The position numbers were made by a program, and so were the translations under genes. The notes beneath the pieces were generated by a model. The model made no database searches, had not been told where the DNA came from, and was given only the letters and a program-made list of their open reading frames with translations. Below, one piece after another: positions 1-5,827 of a stretch of DNA of 13,451 nucleotides (position 1 is the first letter of the stretch; each line of letters begins with the position of its first letter). The DNA comes from an uncultured Erysipelotrichaceae bacterium (GTDB lineage: Bacteria > Bacillota_I > Bacilli_A > Erysipelotrichales > Coprobacillaceae), in NCBI GenBank assembly GCA_900317015.1, contig ONFH01000143.1:1-13451 (forward strand), in the 5' to 3' direction.

Positions 1-58
1 ATCATAAACACATTCAGTACAACGAAAATTAAAGTTAAGAAGAAATCGTATTTTTATA

Positions 59-83
59 GTACTACCGCGTAGCGGTTTAGTAC
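59..83. repeat. Imperfect inverted repeat (hairpin) near the left edge
   Basis: GTACTACCGC (59-68) pairs with GCGG (72-75) plus TAGTAC (78-83), giving ten base pairs around a 3-base GTA loop, with two unpaired T at 76-77. Neither strand shows a T-run directly after the stem, so it is not an obvious terminator. It may be the end of an upstream unit, a protein-binding site or a leader structure; the sequence does not decide. No open reading frame covers it. Confidence 0.4.
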
Positions 84-127
84 AATAGGGGCAAAAAAGA
101 AATAGTCAAGGAAATCGAATCGTTTTC

Positions 128-156
128 TTGAAAAATCACATAAAATCATTTATATT
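128..156 (+). promoter_or_regulatory. Candidate sigma-A promoter for the 7TM/GGDEF pair
   Basis: TTGAAA (128-133, 5 of 6 to consensus) and TATATT (151-156, 5 of 6) are separated by 17 bases. The expected transcription start is near 163, giving a leader of about 57 bases before the first gene. The left arm of a 10-base inverted repeat lies inside the spacer, so the promoter could be under operator control. This is a sequence match only; the region is A+T-rich and chance matches occur. Confidence 0.5.
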
Positions 157-195
157 CAAACCATGCGTTTTTTATGTGACCTTTTGTAAAACGCA
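136..195 (+). promoter_or_regulatory. Interlocking inverted repeats in the 5' region of the 7TM/GGDEF pair
   Basis: TCACATAAAA (136-145) is a perfect inverted repeat of TTTTATGTGA (170-179). A second perfect pair, TGCGTTTT (164-171) and AAAACGCA (188-195), starts inside the loop of the first and ends outside it. In RNA this is the topology of an H-type pseudoknot or of two competing hairpins. If transcription starts near 163, only the second hairpin is in the message, and the first repeat would instead be a DNA operator straddling the promoter. The ribosome binding site GAGGAGG (205-211) follows 9 bases later. Function is inferred. Confidence 0.45.
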
Positions 196-219
196 AATTT
201 CTTAGAGGAGGAAAAAGCG

Positions 220-990
220 ATGACGGTCATCAGTTTGGTTGAAGCGGCTCTGGAATTCTGGGGTGCGCTGATTGCTTTAATCTTATCGATCATTAGCTAT
301 AGTACTTTGCATAGTGAAGACAATGATCGCCTGTTGTGGTATCTTCTTTTGCCTGATATTGCCCTTTTGATCTCTGTGGCGTTCTGTGTCATTTATGATG
401 GCGACACAAGTCTGATGGGCTTTTATATACAACGTTTCTTCCATATGATCAATATTGGTGCATCGACTGTGCTTTTAGCGATGTACTGCCATTATATTGC
501 GAAGATCTGTAAGGACACGAAAGGCCTGCGTGTTGTCGATGTGATTGCCGGGGCCGGAATGATTGGCTTATTGACGAATCCTTTGACACATTTCTACTAT
601 TATTTTAATCAGATGGGTGTTTACGTTCGTAAGCCAGGTCTTTATACCTTGTTCTTTGTGGAATGTTATATGGTCATTTTTATGATCGTCAAACTGCTCA
701 ATCATAATGGACTGAAAGATTCACAGCTGCGTTTGAATCTTTTTATGATCCTCTTTACGGTGGTCGGCTTTGTGCTTAATACCGTGACTCAGTCTCAAGG
801 GATCTATTGTGACTTTGTGACGATCACGTTAATTACGTTAGTCATTACGGGCATCAACCGCATCCGTAATGGACGCTATCAGGCGCAGATCAATCTTGCC
901 AACCGAGAATTAGAAATGCTTATGCTCGAATATAGCCGTCTTTTAGAAAAAGAAGAGAAAGAGCGTAAAGAAAGGGAGGGTCAGTCATGA
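220..990 (+). CDS. Seven-transmembrane protein without output domain, coupled to a diguanylate cyclase
   Basis: This 256-residue integral membrane protein is not one I can assign to a named family. Hydropathy by eye gives seven helices at about residues 10-30, 38-60, 76-97, 104-128, 140-160, 172-190 and 197-213. A charged cytoplasmic tail (about 222-252) rich in Glu, Lys and Leu is likely coiled coil. No kinase, GGDEF, EAL or other catalytic domain follows. The layout recalls the 7TM input regions fused to histidine kinases or GGDEF domains in other Firmicutes, here as a free-standing protein. The start is set by GAGGAGG 8 bases upstream of ATG. The stop overlaps the next start as ATGA, so translation is probably coupled and the products made in matched amounts. 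The simplest inference is a sensory or regulatory partner of the downstream cyclase; a transporter-like role cannot be excluded. Confidence 0.75.
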   Translation: MTVISLVEAALEFWGALIALILSIISYSTLHSEDNDRLLWYLLLPDIALLISVAFCVIYDGDTSLMGFYIQRFFHMINIGASTVLLAMYCHYIAKICKDTKGLRVVDVIAGAGMIGLLTNPLTHFYYYFNQMGVYVRKPGLYTLFFVECYMVIFMIVKLLNHNGLKDSQLRLNLFMILFTVVGFVLNTVTQSQGIYCDFVTITLITLVITGINRIRNGRYQAQINLANRELEMLMLEYSRLLEKEEKERKEREGQS

Positions 991-2465
991 GAAACTTTCA
1001 ACAGAAGATCATGCTCATCCTCGTCATTGCCATTCTCTTTGCGTCTTTAATGACGGGGTTTGTTTATACGTATGTCGTCAATAACATTACGGAAAGTGAT
1101 TCGAAACAGATCTTAAGAATGCGAGAGAGTGAAGCTTCTCGTGACTTTACAGAAAAGATCGATCAATCGGTCGTCGATGCCAATATGATCGATGAAGATG
1201 CAAAGAATCGTGTCAGTAACGTCGAACAGTTAAAAAACAAGGCTTTTCGTGACCATTTTCTAAAGGAAGTCCGTAATTTTGGCTGGAATATCGTCAATCA
1301 TGATGAACGCATCGTGGGCTTATCCTTTCGTGTCAATCCAGAGTATTCGACAAGTCGTTCCGGTTATTTTATTTCTTTAAATAACCAGACGACGCGAATG
1401 GAGGACTTTGAATTAGAGGTGGATCATAGCTTTGCCAAATATGATCGTGTCGATCATAAGCCATTCTATGAAGTTTATAAGAAGAAAAAGGCCTTCTGGA
1501 CCGATCCATTCATCGATCCTGACAACCATATGAATGTCATTGCCTATACGAAGCCAGTCTATGTGAAAGGTAAGCTGTTAGGCATTATGGCGTTAGAGCT
1601 CGATTTTGATGAGATCTGTAATAATGCTAATAGTGTGCAGGTCTATAAAACAGGAAAAGTCATCCTCGTCAATAAGAAGGGGAAGCTGATCTCAATCGGT
1701 GAAGACAAAGATTCTATTCCTGCCGATCTTGCGAAAAGAATGTCCTCTCATGAATATTACCGCAGTACTTATGTCAAGGGGCATATGAAACAAATTTTCT
1801 ACGGTGAAAAGCTGACGGATAATATTTATATGGCCTTAGTCGTGCCGGAATTTGAGATCAATGCCGATCGTGATAAGTCGATCTTTACGATCCTTTCCGT
1901 GACGGTCCTCTTATCGGCTATCTTAGTATTCTTATGTACGAACATCATTCATCGTATCTTTACTTTAGCCAATACTGACTCCTTAACGAAAGTTTATAAT
2001 AAGCTTTATTATAAGGAAAAGGTGACAGAGTTAGATGAAGCCATTATCGATCATAAGCTGCACAGCTTAGCCATTGCGGTGCTTGACTTAAACCGCTTAA
2101 AGGCGACAAATGATGAGAAAGGGCATGAGGCCGGCGATCAGATGATCAAGGAAGCAGCCAGCTCGATCCAGAGCTTCTTCAAAGGCTTTGATATTTATCG
2201 TATCGGTGGGGATGAGTTCGTCGTCATCTTTGAAAAGTGTATTCCTTTAGCAGCCCAAAGAAAAGTTGAACTCTATCAGAAAATGATGGAGAGCCGTGCT
2301 GCCGAATATCGCTTTAAAGAGTCCGCTGTCGTCTCGTGTGGCTTTGCCTCATTGGAGATCACCGACACGGACTATAATGATCTCTTCAATCGTGCCGATC
2401 GTCAGATGTATAAGGAAAAAGCAAAGTTCTATGCTTTAAATCCACAAATCGATCGTCGTCGATAA
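987..2465 (+). CDS. Membrane diguanylate cyclase, Cache-like sensor plus GGDEF domain
   Basis: This 492-residue protein is predicted to make cyclic di-GMP from two GTP at the inner face of the membrane. One helix (about 7-31) leads to an extracytoplasmic region of about 265 residues. Within it, the stretch around 158-210 (FYEVY, FWTDPFID, then a hydrophobic strand ending ALELDFDEI) resembles the membrane-distal lobe of double Cache sensors. A second helix (about 299-322) joins the GGDEF domain (about 330-480). The GGDEF motif is intact at 407-411, and the upstream nucleotide/metal segment DLNRLKATNDEKGHEAGD (367-384) is canonical, so catalysis is expected. The RxxD inhibitory site reads FKGF (398-401), so standard product inhibition is probably absent. 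The start has GGGAGGG 6 bases upstream and overlaps the preceding gene by 4 bases. No EAL or PilZ domain is present in the window. Confidence 0.9.
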   Translation: MRNFQQKIMLILVIAILFASLMTGFVYTYVVNNITESDSKQILRMRESEASRDFTEKIDQSVVDANMIDEDAKNRVSNVEQLKNKAFRDHFLKEVRNFGWNIVNHDERIVGLSFRVNPEYSTSRSGYFISLNNQTTRMEDFELEVDHSFAKYDRVDHKPFYEVYKKKKAFWTDPFIDPDNHMNVIAYTKPVYVKGKLLGIMALELDFDEICNNANSVQVYKTGKVILVNKKGKLISIGEDKDSIPADLAKRMSSHEYYRSTYVKGHMKQIFYGEKLTDNIYMALVVPEFEINADRDKSIFTILSVTVLLSAILVFLCTNIIHRIFTLANTDSLTKVYNKLYYKEKVTELDEAIIDHKLHSLAIAVLDLNRLKATNDEKGHEAGDQMIKEAASSIQSFFKGFDIYRIGGDEFVVIFEKCIPLAAQRKVELYQKMMESRAAEYRFKESAVVSCGFASLEITDTDYNDLFNRADRQMYKEKAKFYALNPQIDRRR

Positions 2466-2472
2466 AAAAGCG

Positions 2473-2500
2473 TTGACAAGAAGAAAGAAATCCTTATAAT
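2473..2500 (+). promoter_or_regulatory. Strong sigma-A promoter of rpsO
   Basis: TTGACA (2473-2478) and TATAAT (2495-2500) both match consensus, with a 16-base spacer. It starts 7 bases after the stop of the diguanylate cyclase gene. Expected start of transcription is about 2507, giving a leader of about 80 bases. Confidence 0.85.
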
Positions 2501-2502
2501 AT

Positions 2503-2562
2503 CTTATGCGGCTATCGCTAGGATAAACGCACCTCCGGTCGTTTACCTTGGGATACGCTAAG
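2503..2562 (+). promoter_or_regulatory. Structured rpsO leader, candidate S15 autoregulatory element
   Basis: The leader folds by eye into one long bulged hairpin. The outer strands CTTA/TAAG (2503-2506 with 2559-2562), GCG/CGC and TATC/GATA close it. The apical part is GG-A-TAAACG (2521-2529) with CGTTTACC (2540-2547), then ACC/GGT (2531-2533, 2537-2539) and a TCC loop. It ends 10 bases before the ribosome binding site AGGAGG (2573-2578). S15 is known to repress its own message through structured rpsO leaders in several bacteria, with folds that differ between lineages. That this one binds S15 is inference from position and pairing. The outermost pairs may lie just upstream of the true 5' end. 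Confidence 0.5.
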
Positions 2563-2586
2563 TCAAATTATTAGGAGGAACTTATA

Positions 2587-2853
2587 ATGTTAACTAAAGA
2601 AGAAAAAACTGCAATTATTAAAGAATATGGTAGAAAAGAAGGCGACACTGGCTCAGCTGAAGTTCAGATCGCATTATTAACTGCTGATATCAATAAATTA
2701 AACGATCACTTCAAAGCTCATCCAAAGGATTTCCATGGTAACCGTGGCTTATTAAAGAAGATCGGTCATCGTAGAGATTTATTAAAATATCTTAAGAAGG
2801 AAGACCTCGATCGTTATACTGCATTAACTGATAAGTTAGGCTTAAGAAGATAA
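2587..2853 (+). CDS. rpsO: 30S ribosomal protein S15
   Basis: S15 is a primary 16S rRNA-binding protein that nucleates assembly of the platform of the small subunit. At 88 residues it has the usual length. The signature is complete: GSAEVQIALLT (22-32), the HPKDFHGNRGLL block (44-55) and HRRDLLKYL (61-69). Helices rich in Lys and Arg match the rRNA-binding face. AGGAGG lies 8 bases upstream of ATG. It has its own consensus promoter and a folded leader, and is followed by a hairpin and then pnp, an order widespread in bacteria. No irregularity is seen. Confidence 0.98.
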   Translation: MLTKEEKTAIIKEYGRKEGDTGSAEVQIALLTADINKLNDHFKAHPKDFHGNRGLLKKIGHRRDLLKYLKKEDLDRYTALTDKLGLRR

Positions 2854-2863
2854 AGACCATAAG

Positions 2864-2888
2864 GGGGAACATTTTATAAATGTTCCCC
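2864..2888 (+). terminator. Hairpin between rpsO and pnp (leaky terminator or processing site)
   Basis: GGGGAACATTT (2864-2874) is perfectly complementary to AAATGTTCCCC (2878-2888) around a 3-base loop. The following sequence is T-rich but broken up (GTTATTATATATTTT), so termination is probably partial. No convincing promoter lies between it and pnp, so pnp likely depends on read-through from rpsO. In Escherichia coli the equivalent region carries an RNase III processing hairpin; a similar role here is inference. Confidence 0.6.
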
Positions 2889-2922
2889 GTTATTATATAT
2901 TTTAATTTTTATTGTTTGGAGA

Positions 2923-2940
2923 TTACACCATGGGGTGTAA
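2923..2940 (+). promoter_or_regulatory. Perfect palindrome abutting the pnp ribosome binding site
   Basis: TTACACC (2923-2929) and GGTGTAA (2934-2940) are perfect inverted arms around ATGG. The right arm ends one base before the AAGGAG ribosome binding site of pnp (2942-2947). The position suits translational control, for example autoregulation, which is known for pnp in E. coli. A DNA-binding site is the alternative. Confidence 0.45.
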
Positions 2941-2952
2941 CAAGGAGAGAAA

Positions 2953-5106
2953 ATGGCAAAACAAGTATTTAGTACAGAATTTTTTGGTAAGACCATTTCT
3001 GTAGAAGTGGGTGAACTTGCCAAACAGGCGAACGGCAGCTGCTTAGTTCGCTATGATGACACAGTTGTGCTTTCAACAGCCTGTGCCGGTAAAGAACCAA
3101 AGGACGTCGACTTTTTCCCATTAACAGTGACTTATGAGGAAAAAATGTATTCAGTCGGCAAGATCCCTGGCGGTTTCTTAAGACGTGAAGGTCGTCCTAG
3201 TGAACATGGGACATTAACAGCACGTATGATCGACCGTCCAATCCGTCCATTATTTGCGGATGGCTTCAGAAATGAAGTCCAGGTCGTTAATACCGTCTTA
3301 TCAGTTGATCAGAATGCCTCACCAGAAATGGCTGCCATGTTAGGGGCAAGTATTGCTTTATGTATTTCTGATATTCCATTCAACGGTCCAATCGCTGGTG
3401 TGAATGTTGGTTATGTCAATGGCGAATATACGATTAACGCTGGTCCTGAGATCATGGCCACAAGTGATATCAACTTGGAAGTTGCGGGTACAAAATATGC
3501 CATCAACATGGTTGAAGCCGATTCTCATGAAGTCAGCGAAGAAGAAATGTTAGAAGCCATCATGTATGGTCATGAACAGATCAAGAAATTGATCGCCTTC
3601 GAAGAAGAGATCGTGACTGCTGTTGGTAAGGAAAAGATGGAAATTCCTCTATTCACATTAGATGAAACAATCGTTCATGACGTGACTGAATTAGCAAATG
3701 AACGTATGAAACAGGCCATCTCTATTCCTGGTAAGTTAGAGAGATACGATGCCATCGATGCTTTAAAGAACGAAGTCATCGAAGGCTATGAAGCCAAAGA
3801 ATATGAAACGATCGAAGATCATGATTCTACAATTAAGCAGGTCAAGATGGTCTTAGACGACTTAGAAAGAGAAGAAGTCCGTCGTTTAATTACGGATGAA
3901 AAGATCAGACCAGATGGTCGTAAAGTTGACGAGATCCGTCCATTGGATGCACAGGTCGACTTATTACCACGTGCGCATGGTTCCGCTTTATTCACGCGTG
4001 GGGAAACTCAGGTCTTATCGGTCGTGACATTAGGTGCTTTATCTGATGCTCAGACCATTGATGGTCTTGGTGAAGAAACAGAAAAACGCTGGATGCATCA
4101 TTATAACTTCCCTCCATATTGTGTCGGTGAAGTTGGTCGTATGGGTTCTCCAGGACGTCGTGAGATCGGTCATGGCTACTTAGGTGAACGTGCATTACGT
4201 CAGGTCATGCCTTCAGTTGAAGAATTCCCATATACGATTCGTGCCGTAGCCGAAGTCTTAGAATCTAACGGTTCTTCATCACAGGCTTCCATCTGTGCAA
4301 GTACGATGGCCTTAATGGCTGCTGGCGTGCCTATCAAAGCCCCTGTTGCCGGGATCGCTATGGGCTTAGTCACAAAAGGTGATAACTATACGATCTTAAC
4401 GGATATCCAGGGTATGGAAGACCATTTAGGTGATATGGACTTCAAGGTTGCCGGTACGGATAAAGGCATCTGTGCTTTACAGATGGATATTAAGATCGAC
4501 GGGATCACAAGAAAGATCTTACAGGAAGCATTAGCTCAGGCTAAGAAAGCCAGAGCTCAGATCATGGAAGTCATCAAGGGCGCTATCCCTGCACCACGTG
4601 ATCACTTATCTCCATATGCACCTAAATATGCGACTATGCAGATTGCTGTTGAAGATATCAAAGATGTCATCGGTAAGGGTGGCGATACGATCAACGATAT
4701 CATCGCAAAATGTGATAACGTTAAGATCGATATCTCTGAAGAAGGTCTTGTCACAATCTATCATTATGACCAGAGTGCCATCGATAAGGCTAAGGGTATG
4801 ATCGAAGATATCGTCCGTAAAGCCAATGTTGGTGAGATCTATGATGGGAAAGCTGTTCGTGTTGAAGATAAGTATGCCTTCATCGAATTATTCCCAGGAA
4901 CGAATGGTTTCTTACATGTCAAAGATGTCTCATGGGATCGTACAAACAAAGTTTCTGATGTCATCAAAGTCGGTGACATCGTCAAGGTTAAAGTCACTCA
5001 GATCACTGATAAGGGTGTCAACGTTTCTCGTAAGGCCTTATTACCTAGACCTGTAAGAAAGCCTCGAGATAATAAAGAACATACTGAGAAGAAGACACAT
5101 GAGTAA
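2953..5106 (+). CDS. pnp: Polyribonucleotide nucleotidyltransferase (PNPase)
   Basis: PNPase degrades RNA 3' to 5' by phosphorolysis, releasing nucleoside diphosphates, and acts as a trimeric ring. At 717 residues it has the family's full length. The order is first RNase PH domain (about 10-145, with GGFLRREGRPSE at 73-84 and MIDRPIRPLF at 92-101), an all-helical linker, second RNase PH domain (about 325-545), KH domain (about 560-620, GXXG at 574-577) and S1 domain (about 626-695). The active-site block TDIQGMEDHLGDMDFKVAGT (483-502) keeps the conserved acidic residues. AAGGAG sits 5 bases before ATG. It lies downstream of rpsO and its end overlaps maf by 8 bases. The C-terminal tail after S1 is short and charged. 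Assignment is secure; the promoter is probably that of rpsO. Confidence 0.98.
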   Translation: MAKQVFSTEFFGKTISVEVGELAKQANGSCLVRYDDTVVLSTACAGKEPKDVDFFPLTVTYEEKMYSVGKIPGGFLRREGRPSEHGTLTARMIDRPIRPLFADGFRNEVQVVNTVLSVDQNASPEMAAMLGASIALCISDIPFNGPIAGVNVGYVNGEYTINAGPEIMATSDINLEVAGTKYAINMVEADSHEVSEEEMLEAIMYGHEQIKKLIAFEEEIVTAVGKEKMEIPLFTLDETIVHDVTELANERMKQAISIPGKLERYDAIDALKNEVIEGYEAKEYETIEDHDSTIKQVKMVLDDLEREEVRRLITDEKIRPDGRKVDEIRPLDAQVDLLPRAHGSALFTRGETQVLSVVTLGALSDAQTIDGLGEETEKRWMHHYNFPPYCVGEVGRMGSPGRREIGHGYLGERALRQVMPSVEEFPYTIRAVAEVLESNGSSSQASICASTMALMAAGVPIKAPVAGIAMGLVTKGDNYTILTDIQGMEDHLGDMDFKVAGTDKGICALQMDIKIDGITRKILQEALAQAKKARAQIMEVIKGAIPAPRDHLSPYAPKYATMQIAVEDIKDVIGKGGDTINDIIAKCDNVKIDISEEGLVTIYHYDQSAIDKAKGMIEDIVRKANVGEIYDGKAVRVEDKYAFIELFPGTNGFLHVKDVSWDRTNKVSDVIKVGDIVKVKVTQITDKGVNVSRKALLPRPVRKPRDNKEHTEKKTHE

Positions 5107-5659
5107 GATCATTCTTGCCAGTAATTCACCAAGACGAAAAGAATTAATGGAACGTGAACACATTCCATTTACGGTCGAGGCCTCTGATATCGAAGAGGTC
5201 TTAGACCCTTCCTTAAGTGTTGAAGAGCGATTAAAGAAACTGGCATTATCAAAGGGGATGCCCATTCATGAAAAGCATCCTGAGGATGTCGTGATCAGTG
5301 CCGATACGACGTGTTATCATAATGGAAAGATTCTTGGGAAAGCCCATTCTCGCGAAGAAGCCAAAGCAATGCTTTTAAGCTTCAGTGATGATGTGCAGAC
5401 TGTTTATACGGCGGTCGCCATCTTCTTTCCTGATGAAACGATCAATTTCATTGATTCGACAAAAGTCATCTTCAAAGATATTACAAATAGAATTGATGAT
5501 TACCTTGATACGGGTGAATGGATCAACAAGGCTGGCGCCTATGCGATCCAGTTAAAGGGCCAGGCCTTTATCAAAGACGTCGATGGTGATGTCGATACCG
5601 TCATTGGCTTACCAGTCAAAAAGGTAAAACAGATCCTCATTGATCATCATGTCTTATAA
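5099..5659 (+). CDS. maf: Maf-family nucleoside triphosphate pyrophosphatase
   Basis: Maf proteins hydrolyse non-canonical or surplus nucleoside triphosphates to monophosphate and pyrophosphate in the cytoplasm. This one has 186 residues, the usual size. Family motifs visible are ILASNSPRRKEL (5-16), the catalytic ADT (68-70, Asp69), GK (80-81), KAGAYAIQ (144-151) and GLP (170-172). Gln151 and Thr70 are as in the dTTP/UTP-active branch (YhdE type), but substrate choice from this is tentative. Two normally conserved spots differ: the usual H-x-V-x-TG segment reads QTVYTA (100-105), and the usual NVVGLP reads DTVIGLP (166-172). The start lies inside the last codons of pnp (8-base overlap) with only a weak purine-rich ribosome site, pointing to translational coupling. 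A terminator follows at once. Confidence 0.92.
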   Translation: MSKIILASNSPRRKELMEREHIPFTVEASDIEEVLDPSLSVEERLKKLALSKGMPIHEKHPEDVVISADTTCYHNGKILGKAHSREEAKAMLLSFSDDVQTVYTAVAIFFPDETINFIDSTKVIFKDITNRIDDYLDTGEWINKAGAYAIQLKGQAFIKDVDGDVDTVIGLPVKKVKQILIDHHVL

Positions 5660-5665
5660 AATACG

Positions 5666-5694
5666 AAGGAGAAGCTGAATTGGCTTCTCTTTTT
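5666..5694 (+). terminator. Rho-independent terminator of the rpsO-pnp-maf unit
   Basis: GAGAAGC (5669-5675) pairs with GCTTCTC (5683-5689) around a 7-base loop, extendable by three weaker pairs outward, followed by TTTTT. It begins 6 bases after the maf stop and separates this unit from the clpB promoter. Confidence 0.8.
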
Positions 5695-5720
5695 GCTTGT
5701 TTCAATGAAGATTTTTAAAA

Positions 5721-5747
5721 TTAGCACTCTTTTAAAGAAAGTGCTAA
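5721..5747. promoter_or_regulatory. CIRCE operator 1 (HrcA site) upstream of clpB
   Basis: TTAGCACTC (5721-5729), 9 bases, AAGTGCTAA (5739-5747). This matches the CIRCE consensus TTAGCACTC-N9-GAGTGCTAA with one change in the right arm. CIRCE is the operator of the heat-shock repressor HrcA. It ends 7 bases before the -35 box. Confidence 0.92.
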
Positions 5748-5754
5748 TTACCTA

Positions 5755-5782
5755 TTGACGAATGAAAAAAGGGTGCTATAAT
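5755..5782 (+). promoter_or_regulatory. clpB promoter with extended -10
   Basis: TTGACG (5755-5760), 16-base spacer, TATAAT (5777-5782) with an upstream TG (5774-5775, extended -10). Transcription should begin near 5789, inside CIRCE operator 2. The two operators bracket the promoter, so repression by HrcA should be tight. Confidence 0.88.
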
Positions 5783-5786
5783 GTGT

Positions 5787-5812
5787 TTAGCACTTGGGAA
5801 AGAGAGTGCTAA
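5787..5812. promoter_or_regulatory. CIRCE-like operator 2 overlapping the clpB start of transcription
   Basis: TTAGCACTT (5787-5795), 8 bases, GAGTGCTAA (5804-5812). The left arm has one change from consensus and the spacer is 8, not 9, bases. Much of it would lie in the mRNA leader, directly before the ribosome binding site GGAG (5815-5818), where it could also fold as a hairpin. Confidence 0.85.
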
Positions 5813-5827
5813 AAGGAGTGATAGATT

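Noticed and set aside
82..109. Possible minus-strand promoter (TTGACT at 109-104, TATTGT at 87-82, 16-base spacer) that could drive a divergent gene to the left
   Set aside because: Only two loose hexamers in A+T-rich DNA, and no minus-strand reading frame is visible in the first 80 bases to receive it.
84..110. GGGGCAAA stretch reminiscent of part of a class I cyclic di-GMP riboswitch, attractive next to a GGDEF gene
   Set aside because: The rest of that riboswitch consensus (tetraloop helix, GGGACGCAAAG segment, receptor helix) is not present.
109..130. CAAGGAAA / TTTTCTTG near-palindrome with an 8-base loop
   Set aside because: It includes a G-T pair, overlaps the candidate -35 box and has no T-run; too weak to call a terminator or operator.
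2448..2464. ATCGA...TCGAT repeat at the end of the cyclase gene as a terminator
   Set aside because: The stem is 5 bases and is followed on the + strand by A residues, not T residues.
5695..5827. CtsR heptad-repeat operator upstream of clpB
   Set aside because: No GGTCAAA-type tandem repeat is present between the terminator and the clpB start; only CIRCE sites are seen.
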